64,000 bases of DNA. Source: an uncultured Sphingomonas sp. (GTDB lineage: Bacteria; Pseudomonadota; Alphaproteobacteria; Sphingomonadales; Sphingomonadaceae). The position numbers and the translations under genes were made by a program. The number at the start of each line of letters is the position of its first letter. The stretch's first letter is position 1. The notes below the pieces were generated by a model, which had not been told where the DNA came from, ran no database searches, and saw only the letters and a program-made list of their open reading frames with translations. This document shows, piece after piece, positions 53,502 to 64,000 of the stretch. The stretch is from contig NZ_CADCVZ010000036.1 of NCBI RefSeq assembly GCF_902806265.1, forward strand, positions 33,427-97,426, given 5' to 3'.

Positions 53502-53855
53502 TTAGAACTCCAGCCCGCCCTCACGGGCGGCATCGGCCAGGGCCTTGACCCGGCCATGGAAAAGAAAACCGCCACGGTCGAACACGACGCGGTCCACGCC
53601 CGCGGCCTTGGCGCGCTCGGCCAGCGTCTGACCGACCTTGGTCGCCGCGTCGGTGTTGGCACCGCCACTGCCGCGCAGGTCCTTGTCGAGGGTCGAGGCA
53701 GCCGCAAGAGTCTTGCCCGCCGCATCGTCAATGACTTGGGCATAGATGTGCTTGCCCGAGCGGTGAACGCTGAGCCGCGGCTTGCCGGAAGCGCGCGCCC
53801 GAAGCGCGGTGCGAACCCGCCGGCGGCGGCGATCGAAAAGGGAGAGCTTCGCCAT
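53502..53855 (-). CDS. rplR: 50S ribosomal protein L18
   Basis: 117 residues, standard length; binds 5S rRNA. It starts [20 protein letters not shown] with the basic N-terminal tail, then [19 protein letters not shown] and the C-terminal [20 protein letters not shown]. It sits between rplF and rpsE with 3 nt on each side, in the usual spc order. Confidence 0.98.
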   Translation of the reverse strand: MAKLSLFDRRRRRVRTALRARASGKPRLSVHRSGKHIYAQVIDDAAGKTLAAASTLDKDLRGSGGANTDAATKVGQTLAERAKAAGVDRVVFDRGGFLFHGRVKALADAAREGGLEF

Positions 53856-53858
53856 GGC

Positions 53859-54395
53859 CTACTTCTTCTTGCCTTCTTTGCGGAAGATGAACTCGCCGCG
53901 ATATTTGATGCCCTTGCCCTTGTAGGGCTCCGGCTTGCGCCAGCGGCGAATCTCGGCCGCGACCTGCCCCACCTTCTGCTTGTCAATGCCGCTGATCTCG
54001 ACCGTGTTGGGGTCGGGCGTCTTGACGTCGATGCCTTCCGGCACGGGGTAGTTCACGTCGTGGCTGTAGCCGAGCTGCAGGCGCAGGTTCTTGCCCTGGG
54101 CCGCGGCGCGATAGCCGACGCCGGTGATCTCCAGCACCTTGGTGAAGCCTTCGGTGACGCCGGTGACGAGGTTCAGCACGTTGGTCCGCTGCATGCCCCA
54201 GGCCGCCCGCGACCGCTGGCTGTCGTTCACCGGCTGCACGGTGATCTGGCCGTCCTCCACCGCGGTCCGAACAAGCTCGTCGAGCATCGACATGGACAGG
54301 GTGCCCTTGGGTCCCTTCACCGACAGGGTCGAGCCCTCCAGGTTGGCGGTAACACCAGCGGGGACCGGAACGGGTCGTTTGCCAATACGGGACAT
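53859..54395 (-). CDS. rplF: 50S ribosomal protein L6
   Basis: 178 residues. It starts [20 protein letters not shown] and shows [14 protein letters not shown] and [20 protein letters not shown]. The C-terminal L6 signature [20 protein letters not shown] is intact. It lies 1 nt after rpsH. L6 binds 23S rRNA near the sarcin-ricin loop where elongation factors act. Confidence 0.98.
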   Translation of the reverse strand: MSRIGKRPVPVPAGVTANLEGSTLSVKGPKGTLSMSMLDELVRTAVEDGQITVQPVNDSQRSRAAWGMQRTNVLNLVTGVTEGFTKVLEITGVGYRAAAQGKNLRLQLGYSHDVNYPVPEGIDVKTPDPNTVEISGIDKQKVGQVAAEIRRWRKPEPYKGKGIKYRGEFIFRKEGKKK

Positions 54396-54396
54396 C

Positions 54397-54792
54397 TTAG
54401 AACACCTCCGCCAGCACCTCGCCGCCGACGTTCTGGTCGCGCGCTTCCGCGTCGGACAGAACGCCGCGTGGCGTCGAGACGATGGTCATGCCCAGGCCGT
54501 TGCGGATCCGCGGCAGCTCGCTTGCGCCCGAATAAACCCGACGGCCGGGCTTCGAGACGCGCGCAACATGCTGGATCGCCGGCTGGCCTTCGAAATATTT
54601 CAGCTCGATCCGCAGGCCGTTCTGGCCCGCGACCTGCTCTTCGGAATAGCCGCGGATATAGCCCTCGCGCTGCAGCACGTCGAGGACGTGGGCACGCAGC
54701 TTGGACGCGGGCGTCAGGATCGAGTCCTTGCGCGCCTGCTGGCCGTTGCGGATGCGGGTGAGCATATCACCCAGGGGATCAGTCATCGGCAT
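54397..54792 (-). CDS. rpsH: 30S ribosomal protein S8
   Basis: 131 residues. The start [20 protein letters not shown] fits the family (M-x-x-TDPL), so ATG 54792 is preferred over 54786. The C-terminal [20 protein letters not shown] is the S8 signature. S8 binds the central domain of 16S rRNA and in enterobacteria represses its own operon; no matching mRNA site was looked for in detail. Confidence 0.98.
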   Translation of the reverse strand: MPMTDPLGDMLTRIRNGQQARKDSILTPASKLRAHVLDVLQREGYIRGYSEEQVAGQNGLRIELKYFEGQPAIQHVARVSKPGRRVYSGASELPRIRNGLGMTIVSTPRGVLSDAEARDQNVGGEVLAEVF

Positions 54793-54802
54793 GAGCGTAC
54801 CC

Positions 54803-55108
54803 TTACCAGCTCGACTTGGTGAGGCCCGGGATCAGGCCCTTGTTGCCCAGTTCCCGAAGCATGATCCGCGACAGGCGGAACTTGCGATAATAGGCGCGCG
54901 GACGGCCTGTCAGCTCGCACCGGTTGCGGATGCGGGTCTTGTTGCCGTTGCGCGGCAGCTCCGCCATCTTCAGCCGCGCGATCAGCCGCTCGGTCTCATC
55001 GAGCGACTTGTCGTTGGCCTGCGCCTTGAGCTTCTCGATCTTGGGCTGGGTCTTCAGGGCCAGCTTCCTGCGACGCTCGTTCTTGTTGATCGAACTCAGT
55101 TTCGCCAT
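54803..55108 (-). CDS. rpsN: 30S ribosomal protein S14 (zinc-free type)
   Basis: 101 residues, the long C-minus form: it starts [20 protein letters not shown] and has [20 protein letters not shown] with a single Cys rather than the zinc CxxC pairs. This is the normal form in most proteobacteria. It lies between rplE and rpsH in the expected order with a 32-nt gap before it. Confidence 0.98.
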   Translation of the reverse strand: MAKLSSINKNERRRKLALKTQPKIEKLKAQANDKSLDETERLIARLKMAELPRNGNKTRIRNRCELTGRPRAYYRKFRLSRIMLRELGNKGLIPGLTKSSW

Positions 55109-55140
55109 GACTTAAGTTCTTCTCCTTGGGGCGGAACCGC

Positions 55141-55746
55141 TTACGCGGCCTGCCGGGTCTCGGTTTCGGCGGCAGGCGCCGGGAACGGGAAGTTGAAGAG
55201 GCGCAGCAGCTCGCGCGCTTCCTCGTCGGTCTTCGCCGTGGTGGTAACGATGATGTCCATGCCCCGGACCTTGTCGATCTGGTCGTAATTGATCTCCGGG
55301 AACACGATCTGCTCCTTGAGACCCATGGCATAATTGCCGCGACCATCGAACGACTTGGGGTTGAGCCCGCGGAAGTCGCGGACCCGCGGCAGGGCCACCG
55401 TCACCAGCCGGTCCAGGAACTCGTACATGCGCTCGCGCCGCAAGGTTACCTTGCAGCCGATCGGCATGCCTTCGCGCAGCTTGAATTGGGCGATCGACTT
55501 CTTGGCCTTGGTGATCACCGGCTTCTGCCCGGCGATCGCCTGCATCTCGGCGGCGGCGGCCTCGACCTTCTTCTTGTCCTGGGTCGCCTCGCCAACGCCC
55601 ATGTTGACGACGATCTTCTCGAGCCTCGGCACCTCAAGCTTGTTCTTGTAGCCGAACTTCTCGGTCATCGCCTGGGCGATGCGCTCGTCATAATCCTTGC
55701 GGAGACGCGGAGTGTACGCCGTCTGGTCATTCTGGGCATCAGCCAT
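55141..55746 (-). CDS. rplE: 50S ribosomal protein L5
   Basis: 201 residues. The core [20 protein letters not shown], the mid-region [19 protein letters not shown] and the [22 protein letters not shown] ending (here [20 protein letters not shown]) are all readable. A short Ala/Thr-rich tail follows. L5 binds 5S rRNA. The start overlaps the end of rplX by 8 nt, so the two are translationally coupled. Confidence 0.98.
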   Translation of the reverse strand: MADAQNDQTAYTPRLRKDYDERIAQAMTEKFGYKNKLEVPRLEKIVVNMGVGEATQDKKKVEAAAAEMQAIAGQKPVITKAKKSIAQFKLREGMPIGCKVTLRRERMYEFLDRLVTVALPRVRDFRGLNPKSFDGRGNYAMGLKEQIVFPEINYDQIDKVRGMDIIVTTTAKTDEEARELLRLFNFPFPAPAAETETRQAA

Positions 55747-56086
55747 TGATCAGCTCCCCGGACTTGGCCGCAACGCGGACCTTCTTGCCGTCGCGCTCCT
55801 CGAAGCGGACGCGGGTCGGCTTGCCGGTCGACGGATCGGCGATCGCGACCTTTGACACGTGCAGCGGCGCTTCCCTGCGCTCCAGCCCACCCTGGGGGTT
55901 GGCCTGGTCCGCTTTGCGGTGACGTACGGCGACGTTGACGCCGCTCACCACGACCTTTTGCTCCTTCGGCATGGACTGGGTGACCTCACCGGTCTTGCCC
56001 TTGTCCTTGCCGGACAGGACGACCACCCGGTCGCCCTTCTTGATACGCATCTTCGGCCTGGAGGCCGTGTTCTGGGCGGTGGCCAT
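55739..56086 (-). CDS. rplX: 50S ribosomal protein L24
   Basis: 115 residues, with a KOW domain: [20 protein letters not shown] and [20 protein letters not shown]. The ATG at 56086 shares a base with the rplN stop (TGATG); a GTG one codon upstream is possible. About 12 residues precede the usual start of the core. L24 nucleates 50S assembly. Confidence 0.97.
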   Translation of the reverse strand: MATAQNTASRPKMRIKKGDRVVVLSGKDKGKTGEVTQSMPKEQKVVVSGVNVAVRHRKADQANPQGGLERREAPLHVSKVAIADPSTGKPTRVRFEERDGKKVRVAAKSGELING

Positions 56087-56454
56087 CACAGCACCTCCGG
56101 CGCAAGGCTGATGATCTTCATGTGCTTCTTGGCGCGCAGCTCACGCACCACCGGCCCGAAGATGCGGGTGCCGATCGGCTCCTCGTTCTTGTTGACCAGC
56201 ACCGCGGCGTTACCGTCGAAGCGGATCACCGAACCGTCGGGACGGCGGATGTCCTTGGCGGTGCGCACGATCACCGCACGGTGAACGTCGCCCTTCTTCA
56301 CGCGGCCGCGCGGCGCGGCTTCCTTGACGGACACAACGATGATGTCGCCGACGCCGGCAACGCGGCGCTTGGACCCGCCCAGCACCTTGATGCACTGGAC
56401 GCGCTTGGCCCCGCTGTTGTCCGCGACGTCCAGGTTGGACTGCATCTGGATCAT
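56086..56454 (-). CDS. rplN: 50S ribosomal protein L14
   Basis: 122 residues, exactly the family length. It starts [20 protein letters not shown] and has [20 protein letters not shown] and the C-terminal [20 protein letters not shown]14 contacts the 30S subunit and is the docking site of silencing factors. Its stop overlaps the rplX start. Confidence 0.98.
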   Translation of the reverse strand: MIQMQSNLDVADNSGAKRVQCIKVLGGSKRRVAGVGDIIVVSVKEAAPRGRVKKGDVHRAVIVRTAKDIRRPDGSVIRFDGNAAVLVNKNEEPIGTRIFGPVVRELRAKKHMKIISLAPEVL

Positions 56455-56477
56455 GGGTCTACCCTATCCCTCGCGGT

Positions 56478-56753
56478 TCAAGCGTTCGCCGCTTCGGCGA
56501 GATCAGCAGCCTTGGCCGCATTCACCCGCTCGACCACGGCCCAGCTCTTGAGTTTCGACACCGGCGCGCACTCCTCGATGCGCACCTGCTCGCCCACCGA
56601 ATAGGCGTTCGCCTCATCATGAGCATGATACTTCTTCGACAGCTTGATGATCTTGCCGTACAGCGGGTGTTTGACCCGCCGCTCGACGCGGACCACCACG
56701 GTCTTGTCACCCTTGTCGGACACCACGGTGCCGGTGAGGACGCGCTTGGGCAT
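56478..56753 (-). CDS. rpsQ: 30S ribosomal protein S17
   Basis: 91 residues with the OB-fold core [20 protein letters not shown] and [19 protein letters not shown], then the S17 signature [18 protein letters not shown] short Ala-rich tail ends the protein. It binds 16S rRNA helix 11. It sits between rpmC and rplN, separated from each by 12 and 23 nt. Confidence 0.98.
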   Translation of the reverse strand: MPKRVLTGTVVSDKGDKTVVVRVERRVKHPLYGKIIKLSKKYHAHDEANAYSVGEQVRIEECAPVSKLKSWAVVERVNAAKAADLAEAANA

Positions 56754-56765
56754 CTCGTTAACTCC

Positions 56766-56993
56766 TTACGCCTGAACCGACGCGTCGGCGCCGGTCTTGG
56801 CGGTGCGCTGGTTCTGCAGCGTCTTAATGCGGGCGATGGTGCGGCGCACCTCACGCACCCGCGACGGCTTCTCCAGCTGGTTGGTTGCCGCCTGGAAACG
56901 CAGGTTGAATTGCTCGCGCTTCAGCTCGGACAGCTTGGTCGCCAGCTGATCGTCGGTCTGCACCGACAGGTCTTCTCGCTTGGCCATGATCAT
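56766..56993 (-). CDS. rpmC: 50S ribosomal protein L29
   Basis: 75 residues. Two long helices include [20 protein letters not shown] and the family signature [19 protein letters not shown] keep the ATG at 56993, which overlaps the rplP stop by ATGA; the ATG at 56987 (MAKRED) is equally possible. L29 lies at the polypeptide exit of the 50S subunit, where trigger factor and the signal recognition particle dock. Confidence 0.97.
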   Translation of the reverse strand: MIMAKREDLSVQTDDQLATKLSELKREQFNLRFQAATNQLEKPSRVREVRRTIARIKTLQNQRTAKTGADASVQA

Positions 56994-57421
56994 TCAGCCT
57001 CAACCAGGGTTTCGCCAAGGCGCGCCACCACCTTGACCTTGATGGGGAGCTTCTCCGCCGCACGCTCGAACGCGGTCTTGGCGATCGGGCCGGGAACACC
57101 GTCCAGTTCGAACAGGATGCGACCGGGCTTCACCCGCGCTACCCAGAACTCAGGGCTGCCCTTGCCCGATCCCATGCGGACCTCGGCCGGCTTGCTCGAC
57201 ACGGGCACGTCCGGAAAGATGCGGATCCAGAGACGGCCCTGCCGCTTGATGTGGCGGGTGATCGCACGGCGCGCAGCCTCGATCTGACGCGCGGTGATCC
57301 GCTCCGGCTCCATCGCCTTGAGGCCGAAGGCGCCGAAGTTAAGTTCCGTTCCGCCCTTAGCGTCGCCATGGATACGGCCCTTGAAGGCCTTGCGGAATTT
57401 AGTGCGCTTGGGTTGCAGCAT
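56990..57421 (-). CDS. rplP: 50S ribosomal protein L16
   Basis: 143 residues. It starts [20 protein letters not shown] and shows the signature [22 protein letters not shown], quoted in part as [14 protein letters not shown], with [16 protein letters not shown]16 binds near the A-site tRNA and finishes peptidyl-transferase assembly. It follows rpsC by 12 nt and overlaps rpmC. Confidence 0.98.
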   Translation of the reverse strand: MLQPKRTKFRKAFKGRIHGDAKGGTELNFGAFGLKAMEPERITARQIEAARRAITRHIKRQGRLWIRIFPDVPVSSKPAEVRMGSGKGSPEFWVARVKPGRILFELDGVPGPIAKTAFERAAEKLPIKVKVVARLGETLVEAE

Positions 57422-57433
57422 GTCCTGTGTTCC

Positions 57434-58141
57434 TTAGCGCCGGTCTTCGCGCGCCGGGCGAACGCCCGAAGTCTGCGCTTCCATCATCAGCCGGTCTTGG
57501 GCGAGCGGGTCGTGACCCAAGATCTCACCCTTGAACACCCAGCACTTGACCCCGCACACGCCATAGGCGGTGTGGGCCTGGGCCTCGGCATAGTCGACGT
57601 TGCCGCGCAGCGTGTGCAGCGGCACCCGGCCCTCGCGATACCATTCGGTCCGGGCGATCTCCGCCCCGCCGAGCCGGCCCGAGCAGGTGATCCGGATGCC
57701 CTCCGCGCCGAGGCGCAGCGCCGACTGCACGGCGCGCTTCATGGCGCGGCGAAAGGCGATGCGGCGCTCGAGCTGATCGGCGACGCCCTGCGCGACCAGA
57801 CGGGCGTCGACCTCCGGCTTGCGGATCTCGACGATGTTGAGGCTGACTTCCGAACCCGTCATCTTGGACAGGGTACGCTTCAGCTTCTCGATGTCCGCGC
57901 CCTTCTTGCCGATGATCACGCCCGGGCGTGCGGCATAGACGGAGATGCGGCACAGCTTCGCCGGACGCTCGATGACCACCTTGGAGATGGCGGCCTGAGG
58001 CAGCGTCTTGACGATATACTGGCGGATCTTGAGGTCCTCCAGCAGCAGCCGGCCGTAGTCCTGGCCTTCCGCATACCACCGGCTGTCCCAGGTCCGGTTG
58101 ATCTGCAGCCGCAGACCGACGGGGTTCGACTTTTGACCCAT
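57434..58141 (-). CDS. rpsC: 30S ribosomal protein S3
   Basis: 235 residues. It starts [20 protein letters not shown]. The KH domain has [20 protein letters not shown], and the C-terminal domain has [20 protein letters not shown] with [16 protein letters not shown]3 forms part of the mRNA entry helicase. Its start shares a base with the rplV stop (TAATG). Confidence 0.98.
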   Translation of the reverse strand: MGQKSNPVGLRLQINRTWDSRWYAEGQDYGRLLLEDLKIRQYIVKTLPQAAISKVVIERPAKLCRISVYAARPGVIIGKKGADIEKLKRTLSKMTGSEVSLNIVEIRKPEVDARLVAQGVADQLERRIAFRRAMKRAVQSALRLGAEGIRITCSGRLGGAEIARTEWYREGRVPLHTLRGNVDYAEAQAHTAYGVCGVKCWVFKGEILGHDPLAQDRLMMEAQTSGVRPAREDRR

Positions 58142-58518
58142 TAGGCTTCTTCCTGCTCGCGCACGACGACGCGGATGCGGCTGAACGGCTTGACGATGCG
58201 GCTCGATCGGCCCCGCGCACGAGTGGCGAAGCGCTTCATCGAAATCGACTTGCCGACGCTCGCCTCGGCGACAACCAGCGCGTCCACGTCGAGGTTGTGG
58301 TTGTTCTCGGCGTTCGCGACAGCCGACGCGAGCACCTTGTAGACGTCATCCGCCATTCCCTTGGGGGAGAACTTGAGGATGTTCAGCGCCTGCTCGACCT
58401 TGCGGCCGCGGATGAGCTGAGCCACCAGGTTCAGCTTGCGCGCCGAACCACGGATGGTGTTGCCGACCGCGAGCGCCTCTTTGTCGCCCACACGGCGGGG
58501 TGCAGCTACCTTGCCCAT
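58141..58518 (-). CDS. rplV: 50S ribosomal protein L22
   Basis: 125 residues. It has [48 protein letters not shown] in part ([19 protein letters not shown]), and the exit-tunnel loop [20 protein letters not shown]. About 10 extra residues open the protein ([15 protein letters not shown]). L22 lines the nascent-peptide tunnel. The start overlaps the rpsS stop by one base. Confidence 0.98.
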   Translation of the reverse strand: MGKVAAPRRVGDKEALAVGNTIRGSARKLNLVAQLIRGRKVEQALNILKFSPKGMADDVYKVLASAVANAENNHNLDVDALVVAEASVGKSISMKRFATRARGRSSRIVKPFSRIRVVVREQEEA

Positions 58519-58793
58519 CAGCGCTTGCCCTTCTTGTCGGCGGCGTGACCCGGGAAGAAGCGCGTCGGCGCGAACTCACCAAGCTTCATGCCGACCATGT
58601 CCTCGTTCACGCTGACCGGTACGAACTTGCGGCCATTGTAGACGTTGAAAGTCAGGCCCACGAAATCGGGCAAGATGGTCGAGCGGCGCGACCAAGTCTT
58701 GATTGGCGCACGAGCTCCGGCGTCCTTGGCAGCCTGCGCCTTCTTCAGGAGCGACAGCTCGACGAACGGACCTTTCCAGATGGAGCGAGCCAT
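58518..58793 (-). CDS. rpsS: 30S ribosomal protein S19
   Basis: 91 residues, standard. It starts [20 protein letters not shown] and shows [20 protein letters not shown] and the signature [18 protein letters not shown]19 lies in the head of the 30S subunit with S13, whose gene is not in this cluster's tail. It overlaps rplV by one base. Confidence 0.98.
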   Translation of the reverse strand: MARSIWKGPFVELSLLKKAQAAKDAGARAPIKTWSRRSTILPDFVGLTFNVYNGRKFVPVSVNEDMVGMKLGEFAPTRFFPGHAADKKGKR

Positions 58794-58799
58794 GGTCGC

Positions 58800-59636
58800 T
58801 TAGCCCTTCTTCTTCGCGTGGCGCGACCGGATGATGAACTTGTCGGTCGCCTTGTTGTGACGGGTGCGAGCACCCTTGGTCGGCTTGCCCCACGGCGTAA
58901 CCGGATGGCGGCCGCCTGAGGTCCGGCCTTCGCCGCCGCCGTGCGGGTGGTCGACCGGGTTCTTGGCGACACCGCGGGTCAGCGGGCGGCGGCCGAGCCA
59001 GCGGGTGCGGCCCGCCTTGGCCAGCGTCTGGTTGCCATTGTCCGGGTTGGACACCGCGCCGACAGTCGCCATGCAATCCGAACGGACATAGCGCTGCTCG
59101 CCCGAGTTCAGGCGAACGATGACCATGCCGCGGTCGCGGCCTACGACCTGGACGTAGGTGCCAGCGGCGCGAGCGATCTGGCCGCCCTTGCCGGGCTTCA
59201 GCTCGACGTTGTGCACGATCGTGCCGACCGGCATCTGGCCCACTTCCATCGCGTTGCCAGGCTTCACGTCGACCTTACGCCCGGCGATCACCTGGTCGCC
59301 CGGAGCGAGCCGCTGCGGCGCCAGGATGTACGCCTGCTCCCCACCCTCGTAGGTCACGAGCGCGATGAAGGCCGACCGGTTCGGGTCATACTCGAGCCGC
59401 TCGACCGTCGCCGGCACGTCCCAGGTGCGCCGCTTGAAGTCGACGATCCGGTACTTCTGCTTGTGGCCGCCCGCGATGCCGCGGCTGGTCACATGACCCT
59501 TGTTGTTGCGGCCGCCCGTCTTGCGCTTGCCTTCGGTCAGCGTCTTGACCGGCTTGCCCTTCCAGAGCGCCGACTTGTCGACGAGGATCAGGCCGCGGCG
59601 GGCCGGACTCGTAGGCTTGTATTGCTTGAGTGCCAT
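58800..59636 (-). CDS. rplB: 50S ribosomal protein L2
   Basis: 278 residues, the normal length. It starts [20 protein letters not shown] and has [41 protein letters not shown] in part, and the signature [20 protein letters not shown] with the conserved His near the peptidyl-transferase centre. It lies 6 nt before rpsS and 4 nt after rplW. Confidence 0.98.
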   Translation of the reverse strand: MALKQYKPTSPARRGLILVDKSALWKGKPVKTLTEGKRKTGGRNNKGHVTSRGIAGGHKQKYRIVDFKRRTWDVPATVERLEYDPNRSAFIALVTYEGGEQAYILAPQRLAPGDQVIAGRKVDVKPGNAMEVGQMPVGTIVHNVELKPGKGGQIARAAGTYVQVVGRDRGMVIVRLNSGEQRYVRSDCMATVGAVSNPDNGNQTLAKAGRTRWLGRRPLTRGVAKNPVDHPHGGGEGRTSGGRHPVTPWGKPTKGARTRHNKATDKFIIRSRHAKKKG

Positions 59637-59640
59637 CGAA

Positions 59641-59955
59641 CTAGATCCCGCTCGTGATGTCGATCGACTGGCCCTCGGCCAGCGTCACGATCGCCTTCTT
59701 GGCGTCCGACCGCTGATAGGGCTTGCCCTTCCAGCGCTTGGACTTGCCTTTTTGAACGATCGTGTTGACGCCGGTGACCGTCACGCCGAACAGCGCTTCG
59801 ACAGCCGCCTTAATCTCGGGCTTAGACGCGCCAGAAGCGACCTTAAACACCACCGCATTGTGGTCGGACAGCATGGTCGACTTCTCTGTGATGTGCGGCG
59901 CTAGGACGACGTCGTAGTGGCGGTTGTCCACCGCCCCTTGCGGCTGCTTAGCCAT
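59641..59955 (-). CDS. rplW: 50S ribosomal protein L23
   Basis: 104 residues. It shows [40 protein letters not shown] and the flexible loop [21 protein letters not shown]23 is the exit-site dock for trigger factor and the signal recognition particle. It overlaps rplD by 8 nt, which couples their translation. Confidence 0.98.
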   Translation of the reverse strand: MAKQPQGAVDNRHYDVVLAPHITEKSTMLSDHNAVVFKVASGASKPEIKAAVEALFGVTVTGVNTIVQKGKSKRWKGKPYQRSDAKKAIVTLAEGQSIDITSGI

Positions 59956-60574
59956 TGAACCGGGCCTCCAGCTTTTCGACCGCGGCGCGGGTCAGAACCA
60001 GCGTCTCGTGGCGCATGATGTCGTACACATTGGCGCCGACCGCCGGCAGCAGGTTGATGCTGCCGAGGTTCGACGAGGCGCGTGCGAAGGAGACGTTCAG
60101 CGCGTCGCCGTCGATCACCAGCGCCGTCTTGCCGAAGCCGAGCTGACCCAGCTTCTCTCGCAGCACCTTGGTCTTGCCCTCGGCCACATCGAGATTGTCG
60201 AGGATCACGAGGTTGCCCGATTGGACCTTCGACGACAGCGCCATCTTCAAGCCGAGCGCGCGCACCTTCTTGTTCAGCGACGCGCTGAACTCGCGGGCGC
60301 GGGCGCCGTGGGCCTTGCCGCCGCCGATGAAAATTGGGGCGCGGCGATCGCCGTGACGAGCGGTGCCGCCACCCTTCTGCCGGCCAAACTTCTTGCCGGT
60401 ACGGTTGACGTCCGAGCGCTCGCGGGTGGCGCGCGCCGAGGCGCGGCGGTTCACCAGCTGCCAAGTGACGACGCGGTGCAGGATGTCGGCGCGGGGCTCG
60501 ACGCCGAACACGGCATCGTTGAGCTCTAAGTCGCCACCCGCTTGCGCGTCGAGGGTCTGAACGGAGACCTTCAT
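59948..60574 (-). CDS. rplD: 50S ribosomal protein L4
   Basis: 208 residues. It has the tunnel loop [20 protein letters not shown] and [19 protein letters not shown], and [20 protein letters not shown] near the C-terminus. In gammaproteobacteria L4 represses the S10 operon through a leader hairpin; the structured gap between rpsJ and rplC is a possible local counterpart, unproven. It follows rplC by 3 nt. Confidence 0.98.
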   Translation of the reverse strand: MKVSVQTLDAQAGGDLELNDAVFGVEPRADILHRVVTWQLVNRRASARATRERSDVNRTGKKFGRQKGGGTARHGDRRAPIFIGGGKAHGARAREFSASLNKKVRALGLKMALSSKVQSGNLVILDNLDVAEGKTKVLREKLGQLGFGKTALVIDGDALNVSFARASSNLGSINLLPAVGANVYDIMRHETLVLTRAAVEKLEARFNG

Positions 60575-60577
60575 CGC

Positions 60578-61330
60578 TTAACCTTCCGTGCTCTCGGTGG
60601 CCGGCGCGTTGTCCGCAACCTGAGGCTCACCGGAAGTCCCATTGTTCTGCGCCGCCGCCTGGCGGATGCCCGCCGGATACGGCGCAGTGTCGTTGCGCGC
60701 GACCTTGACCGCGTCCTGAACGGTCAGCCAGCTGCCCTTGTGCCCGGGCACCGAACCCTTGACGAACAGGAGCCCGCGGTCGGCATCGGTGCGGACAATC
60801 TCGAGGTTCTGCTGGGTGCGGTTGCGGGCGCCCATATGGCCGGCCATCTTCTTGTTCTTGAAGACCTTGCCCGGATCCTGGCGCTGCCCGGTCGAACCGT
60901 GCGAGCGGTGGGATACGGAAACGCCGTGGGTCGCGCGCAGACCGCCGAAGCCCCAGCGCTTCATGGCTCCGGCGAAGCCCTTGCCCTGCGTCACGCCCGC
61001 AATGTCGACCAGCTGGCCGGCGACAAAGTGGTCCGCCGAGATCTCCGCGCCGACGTCGAGGAGCGCGTCCTCGGCGACCCGGAACTCGACCAGCTTGGCC
61101 TTGGGCTCGACCTCGGCCTTGCCAAAGGCGCCGCGCTGCGGCTTGGCGATGTTCTTGGCCTTGGCCGTGCCAGCACCAAGCTGAACGGCGGTGTACCCGT
61201 CCCGGTCAGCCTCGCGGCGGCTGACGACCTGCACGCCGTCCAGCTGCAGCACCGTCACCGGCACGTGGCGGCCGTCCGGCTGGAACAGGCGGGTCATTCC
61301 CACTTTCTTCGCGATCACGCCACTGCGCAT
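60578..61330 (-). CDS. rplC: 50S ribosomal protein L3, with acidic C-terminal tail
   Basis: 250 residues, against about 210-245 in relatives. It has [36 protein letters not shown] with the tip loop [20 protein letters not shown], and [20 protein letters not shown]. The last about 25 residues ([20 protein letters not shown]) are an acidic, low-complexity addition. It is separated from rpsJ by 204 nt, the largest gap in this part of the cluster. Confidence 0.98.
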   Translation of the reverse strand: MRSGVIAKKVGMTRLFQPDGRHVPVTVLQLDGVQVVSRREADRDGYTAVQLGAGTAKAKNIAKPQRGAFGKAEVEPKAKLVEFRVAEDALLDVGAEISADHFVAGQLVDIAGVTQGKGFAGAMKRWGFGGLRATHGVSVSHRSHGSTGQRQDPGKVFKNKKMAGHMGARNRTQQNLEIVRTDADRGLLFVKGSVPGHKGSWLTVQDAVKVARNDTAPYPAGIRQAAAQNNGTSGEPQVADNAPATESTEG

Positions 61331-61398
61331 GATCCATACTCCTTACAGAGGCCCGCCATCTTTCTGACGACGGGCGTGCAGCCCATGAATGATGCGAG

Positions 61399-61439
61399 CC
61401 CCCGCTGGGCTATTCCTGCCCGTAAGCAGGAAGCGGGGG
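61399..61439 (-). promoter_or_regulatory. Nested hairpin in the rpsJ-rplC gap
   Basis: CCCCCGCT pairs with AGCGGGGG around an inner CCTGC/GCAGG stem. It lies 69 nt upstream of the rplC start in a 204-nt non-coding gap. Without a T-run it looks more like a regulatory or processing structure than a terminator. I see no other feature in this gap. Confidence 0.45.
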
Positions 61440-61534
61440 ACGCAGACCGGGTGCTCCGAAGAGCGCCCGCGGTATCCCTTGTTCGTTGCTCAGCAGGACC
61501 GCTCGGGAGCCGTTCAACCGCTGTGCGCAGGCCC

Positions 61535-61846
61535 TTAGGCCAGTTTGATCTCCACGTCTACACCCGCGGCCAAGTCGAGCTTCATCAGCGCGTCGACCGT
61601 CTGCGGCGTGGGCTGAACGATGTCCAGCAGCCGCTTGTAGGTGCGGACCTCGAACTGCTCGCGCGACTTCTTGTCAACGTGCGGCGAGCGGTTCACCGTG
61701 AACTTCTCGATCCGCGTCGGCAGCGGAATGGGACCGCGGATCAGGGCGCCGGTACGGCGAGCCGTGTCGGCGATGTCGCCAGTGGCCTGATCGAGCACGC
61801 GGTGATCGAAGGCTTTCAGGCGAATCCGGATGTTCTGCGTTTCCAT
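61535..61846 (-). CDS. rpsJ: 30S ribosomal protein S10
   Basis: 103 residues starting [20 protein letters not shown], the usual alphaproteobacterial form; a TTG two codons upstream is less likely. It contains [20 protein letters not shown] and the signature [20 protein letters not shown]10 also serves as NusE in antitermination. It is the first gene of the S10 cluster, after tuf. Confidence 0.98.
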   Translation of the reverse strand: METQNIRIRLKAFDHRVLDQATGDIADTARRTGALIRGPIPLPTRIEKFTVNRSPHVDKKSREQFEVRTYKRLLDIVQPTPQTVDALMKLDLAAGVDVEIKLA

Positions 61847-61912
61847 GTCCAACTACCGATGCGAAAGAGCCTGACCCCACACCCTCAAGGGGCAGGAGCC
61901 CTCCACTAAATG

Positions 61913-61955
61913 CCAAGCGCGACGGCGGCCGTTCGGCCGATCACGCCGCGCTTGG
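61913..61955. repeat. Long hairpin between tuf and rpsJ
   Basis: CCAAGCGCG (61913-61921) pairs perfectly with CGCGCTTGG (61947-61955), with an inner GGCCG-TT-CGGCC stem. Neither strand has a T-run after it. It may be a processing or attenuation site between the abundant tuf message and the S10 cluster. Confidence 0.45.
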
Positions 61956-62008
61956 ACGAAACTGAAGCGAGCCGCGAATCCCCGAAGCGATCCGCGGCCC
62001 GCCCTATA

Positions 62009-63199
<1,191 letters not shown>

Positions 63200-63273
63200 T
63201 GTACGCCTCTTCTAGGTGTTTGGATGTGGGCGGCCCGCCCGATGCGAGCGCGCCCTTAGCGTCAAAAAACCGA

Positions 63274-64000
63274 TTACGCCAGCTTCGCCTTGACCTCGTC
63301 CGCGACGTTCTGCGGAACCTCGTCATAGTGCGAGAACTGCATGGTGTACTGCGCGCGTCCTTGGGTGAACGAACGCAGCTGGTTCACATAGCCGAACATG
63401 TTCGCCAGCGGGACCATAGCCTCTACCGCCTGGGCATTGCCGCGCGTGTCGGTGCCCTGGATCTGGCCGCGGCGGCTGTTCAGGTCGCCGATCACGTCGC
63501 CGAGGTAATCCTCCGGAGTCACGACCTCGACCCGCATGATCGGCTCCAAGAGCTTGATCCCGGCCTTCTGCGCCGCTTCGCGCATCGCACCGCGGGCGCA
63601 AATCTCAAAGGCCAGCGCCGAGGAGTCCACGTCGTGGTACTTGCCGTCGGTCAGTTCCACCGAGAAGTCGATGATCGGAAAGCCGATCAGCGAACCCGTC
63701 TCGGCGGTTTCCCGCATGCCCTTCTCGACCGAGGGGATATACTCCTTGGGGACGTTGCCGCCCTTGATCTGGTCGTTGAAGACAAAGCCTGATCCACGCT
63801 CGCCAGGCGTCACGCCGATGCGAATCTCGGCGAACTGGCCGGAGCCGCCCGACTGCTTCTTGTGGGTGTAGGTGAGCTCCACCGGCTTCGCGAGATACTC
63901 GCGATACGCGACCTGCGGTGCGCCGACGTTGGCCTCCACCTTGAACTCGCGCTTCATGCGGTCGACGAGGATCTCGAGGTGGAGCTCGCCCATCCCCTTG
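63274..64000 (-). CDS. fusA: Elongation factor G, C-terminal part (5' end outside window)
   Basis: 242 codons of the C-terminal domains, entering the window at [20 protein letters not shown]. Domain IV has [21 protein letters not shown] (quoted in part: [14 protein letters not shown]) and [17 protein letters not shown]. Domain V has [20 protein letters not shown] and [20 protein letters not shown]. The GTPase domain lies beyond the edge. It drives translocation and is followed by tuf, the usual order of the str cluster. Confidence 0.98.
   Translation of the reverse strand, partial: KGMGELHLEILVDRMKREFKVEANVGAPQVAYREYLAKPVELTYTHKKQSGGSGQFAEIRIGVTPGERGSGFVFNDQIKGGNVPKEYIPSVEKGMRETAETGSLIGFPIIDFSVELTDGKYHDVDSSALAFEICARGAMREAAQKAGIKLLEPIMRVEVVTPEDYLGDVIGDLNSRRGQIQGTDTRGNAQAVEAMVPLANMFGYVNQLRSFTQGRAQYTMQFSHYDEVPQNVADEVKAKLA

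Overview
The window is high-GC chromosomal DNA of an alphaproteobacterium, most likely of the order Sphingomonadales. The support is the short C-terminal-only HPr kinase, the ChvG/ChvI-HprK-RapZ-EIIA-HPr cluster beside pckA, LexA operators of the GTTC-N7-GTTC type, a PhaR regulator, and a TonB receptor/tryptophan-halogenase/glycosidase locus of the Sphingomonas-Caulobacter-Xanthomonas kind. Assignments are by reading motifs; no database search was run.

Region 1 (1-5.3 kb): tpiA (3' end outside the window), a PpiD-type periplasmic chaperone, a solitary trpG/pabA glutaminase, lexA with three phased SOS half-sites, a VOC protein and a small membrane protein. The trpE/trpD/trpC and moa/moe genes that I recall between ppiD and lexA in relatives are absent.

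Region 2 (5.3-25.6 kb): pckA is divergent from the chvI-chvG-hprK-rapZ-EIIA(Man)-HPr-trmH operon, which joins acid/envelope sensing to an incomplete regulatory phosphotransferase chain. Then come two related lipoproteins, rmuC with an SOS box just upstream, a Cys-rich copper-storage protein, def, recR, a YedK/HMCES-like protein, Cu/Zn superoxide dismutase, glmS, glmU, and a polyhydroxyalkanoate-type island. That island holds phaR, a PhaC-like hydrolase and a histone-like basic protein. An 18-codon mini-ORF, whose ribosome binding site matches 14 nt complementary to the 16S 3' end, and two hairpins lie upstream of the basic protein.

Region 3 (25.6-49.7 kb): a minus-strand chain of eleven genes reads TonB receptor, halogenase B, secreted alpha-amylase, alpha-glucosidase, GH97, esterase, halogenase A, zwf, pgl, edd, glk, eda (the receptor plus eleven more). 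Most junctions overlap by 1-14 nt. It encodes alpha-glucan capture, hydrolysis, glucose phosphorylation and the complete Entner-Doudoroff pathway. A LacI regulator, two sugar-type MFS permeases, a 16-bp operator palindrome, an FAD-linked hydroxyacid dehydrogenase and folA adjoin it. The eda reading frame runs antisense through a tRNA-Arg gene.

Region 4 (49.7-64 kb): fusA (5' part outside), tuf, the S10 and spc ribosomal clusters, secY and adk, all on the minus strand. A dispersed-repeat-like insert separates rpmD from rplO, terminator-like or structured RNA lies at three junctions, and rpsM-rpsK-rpoA-rplQ do not follow adk.
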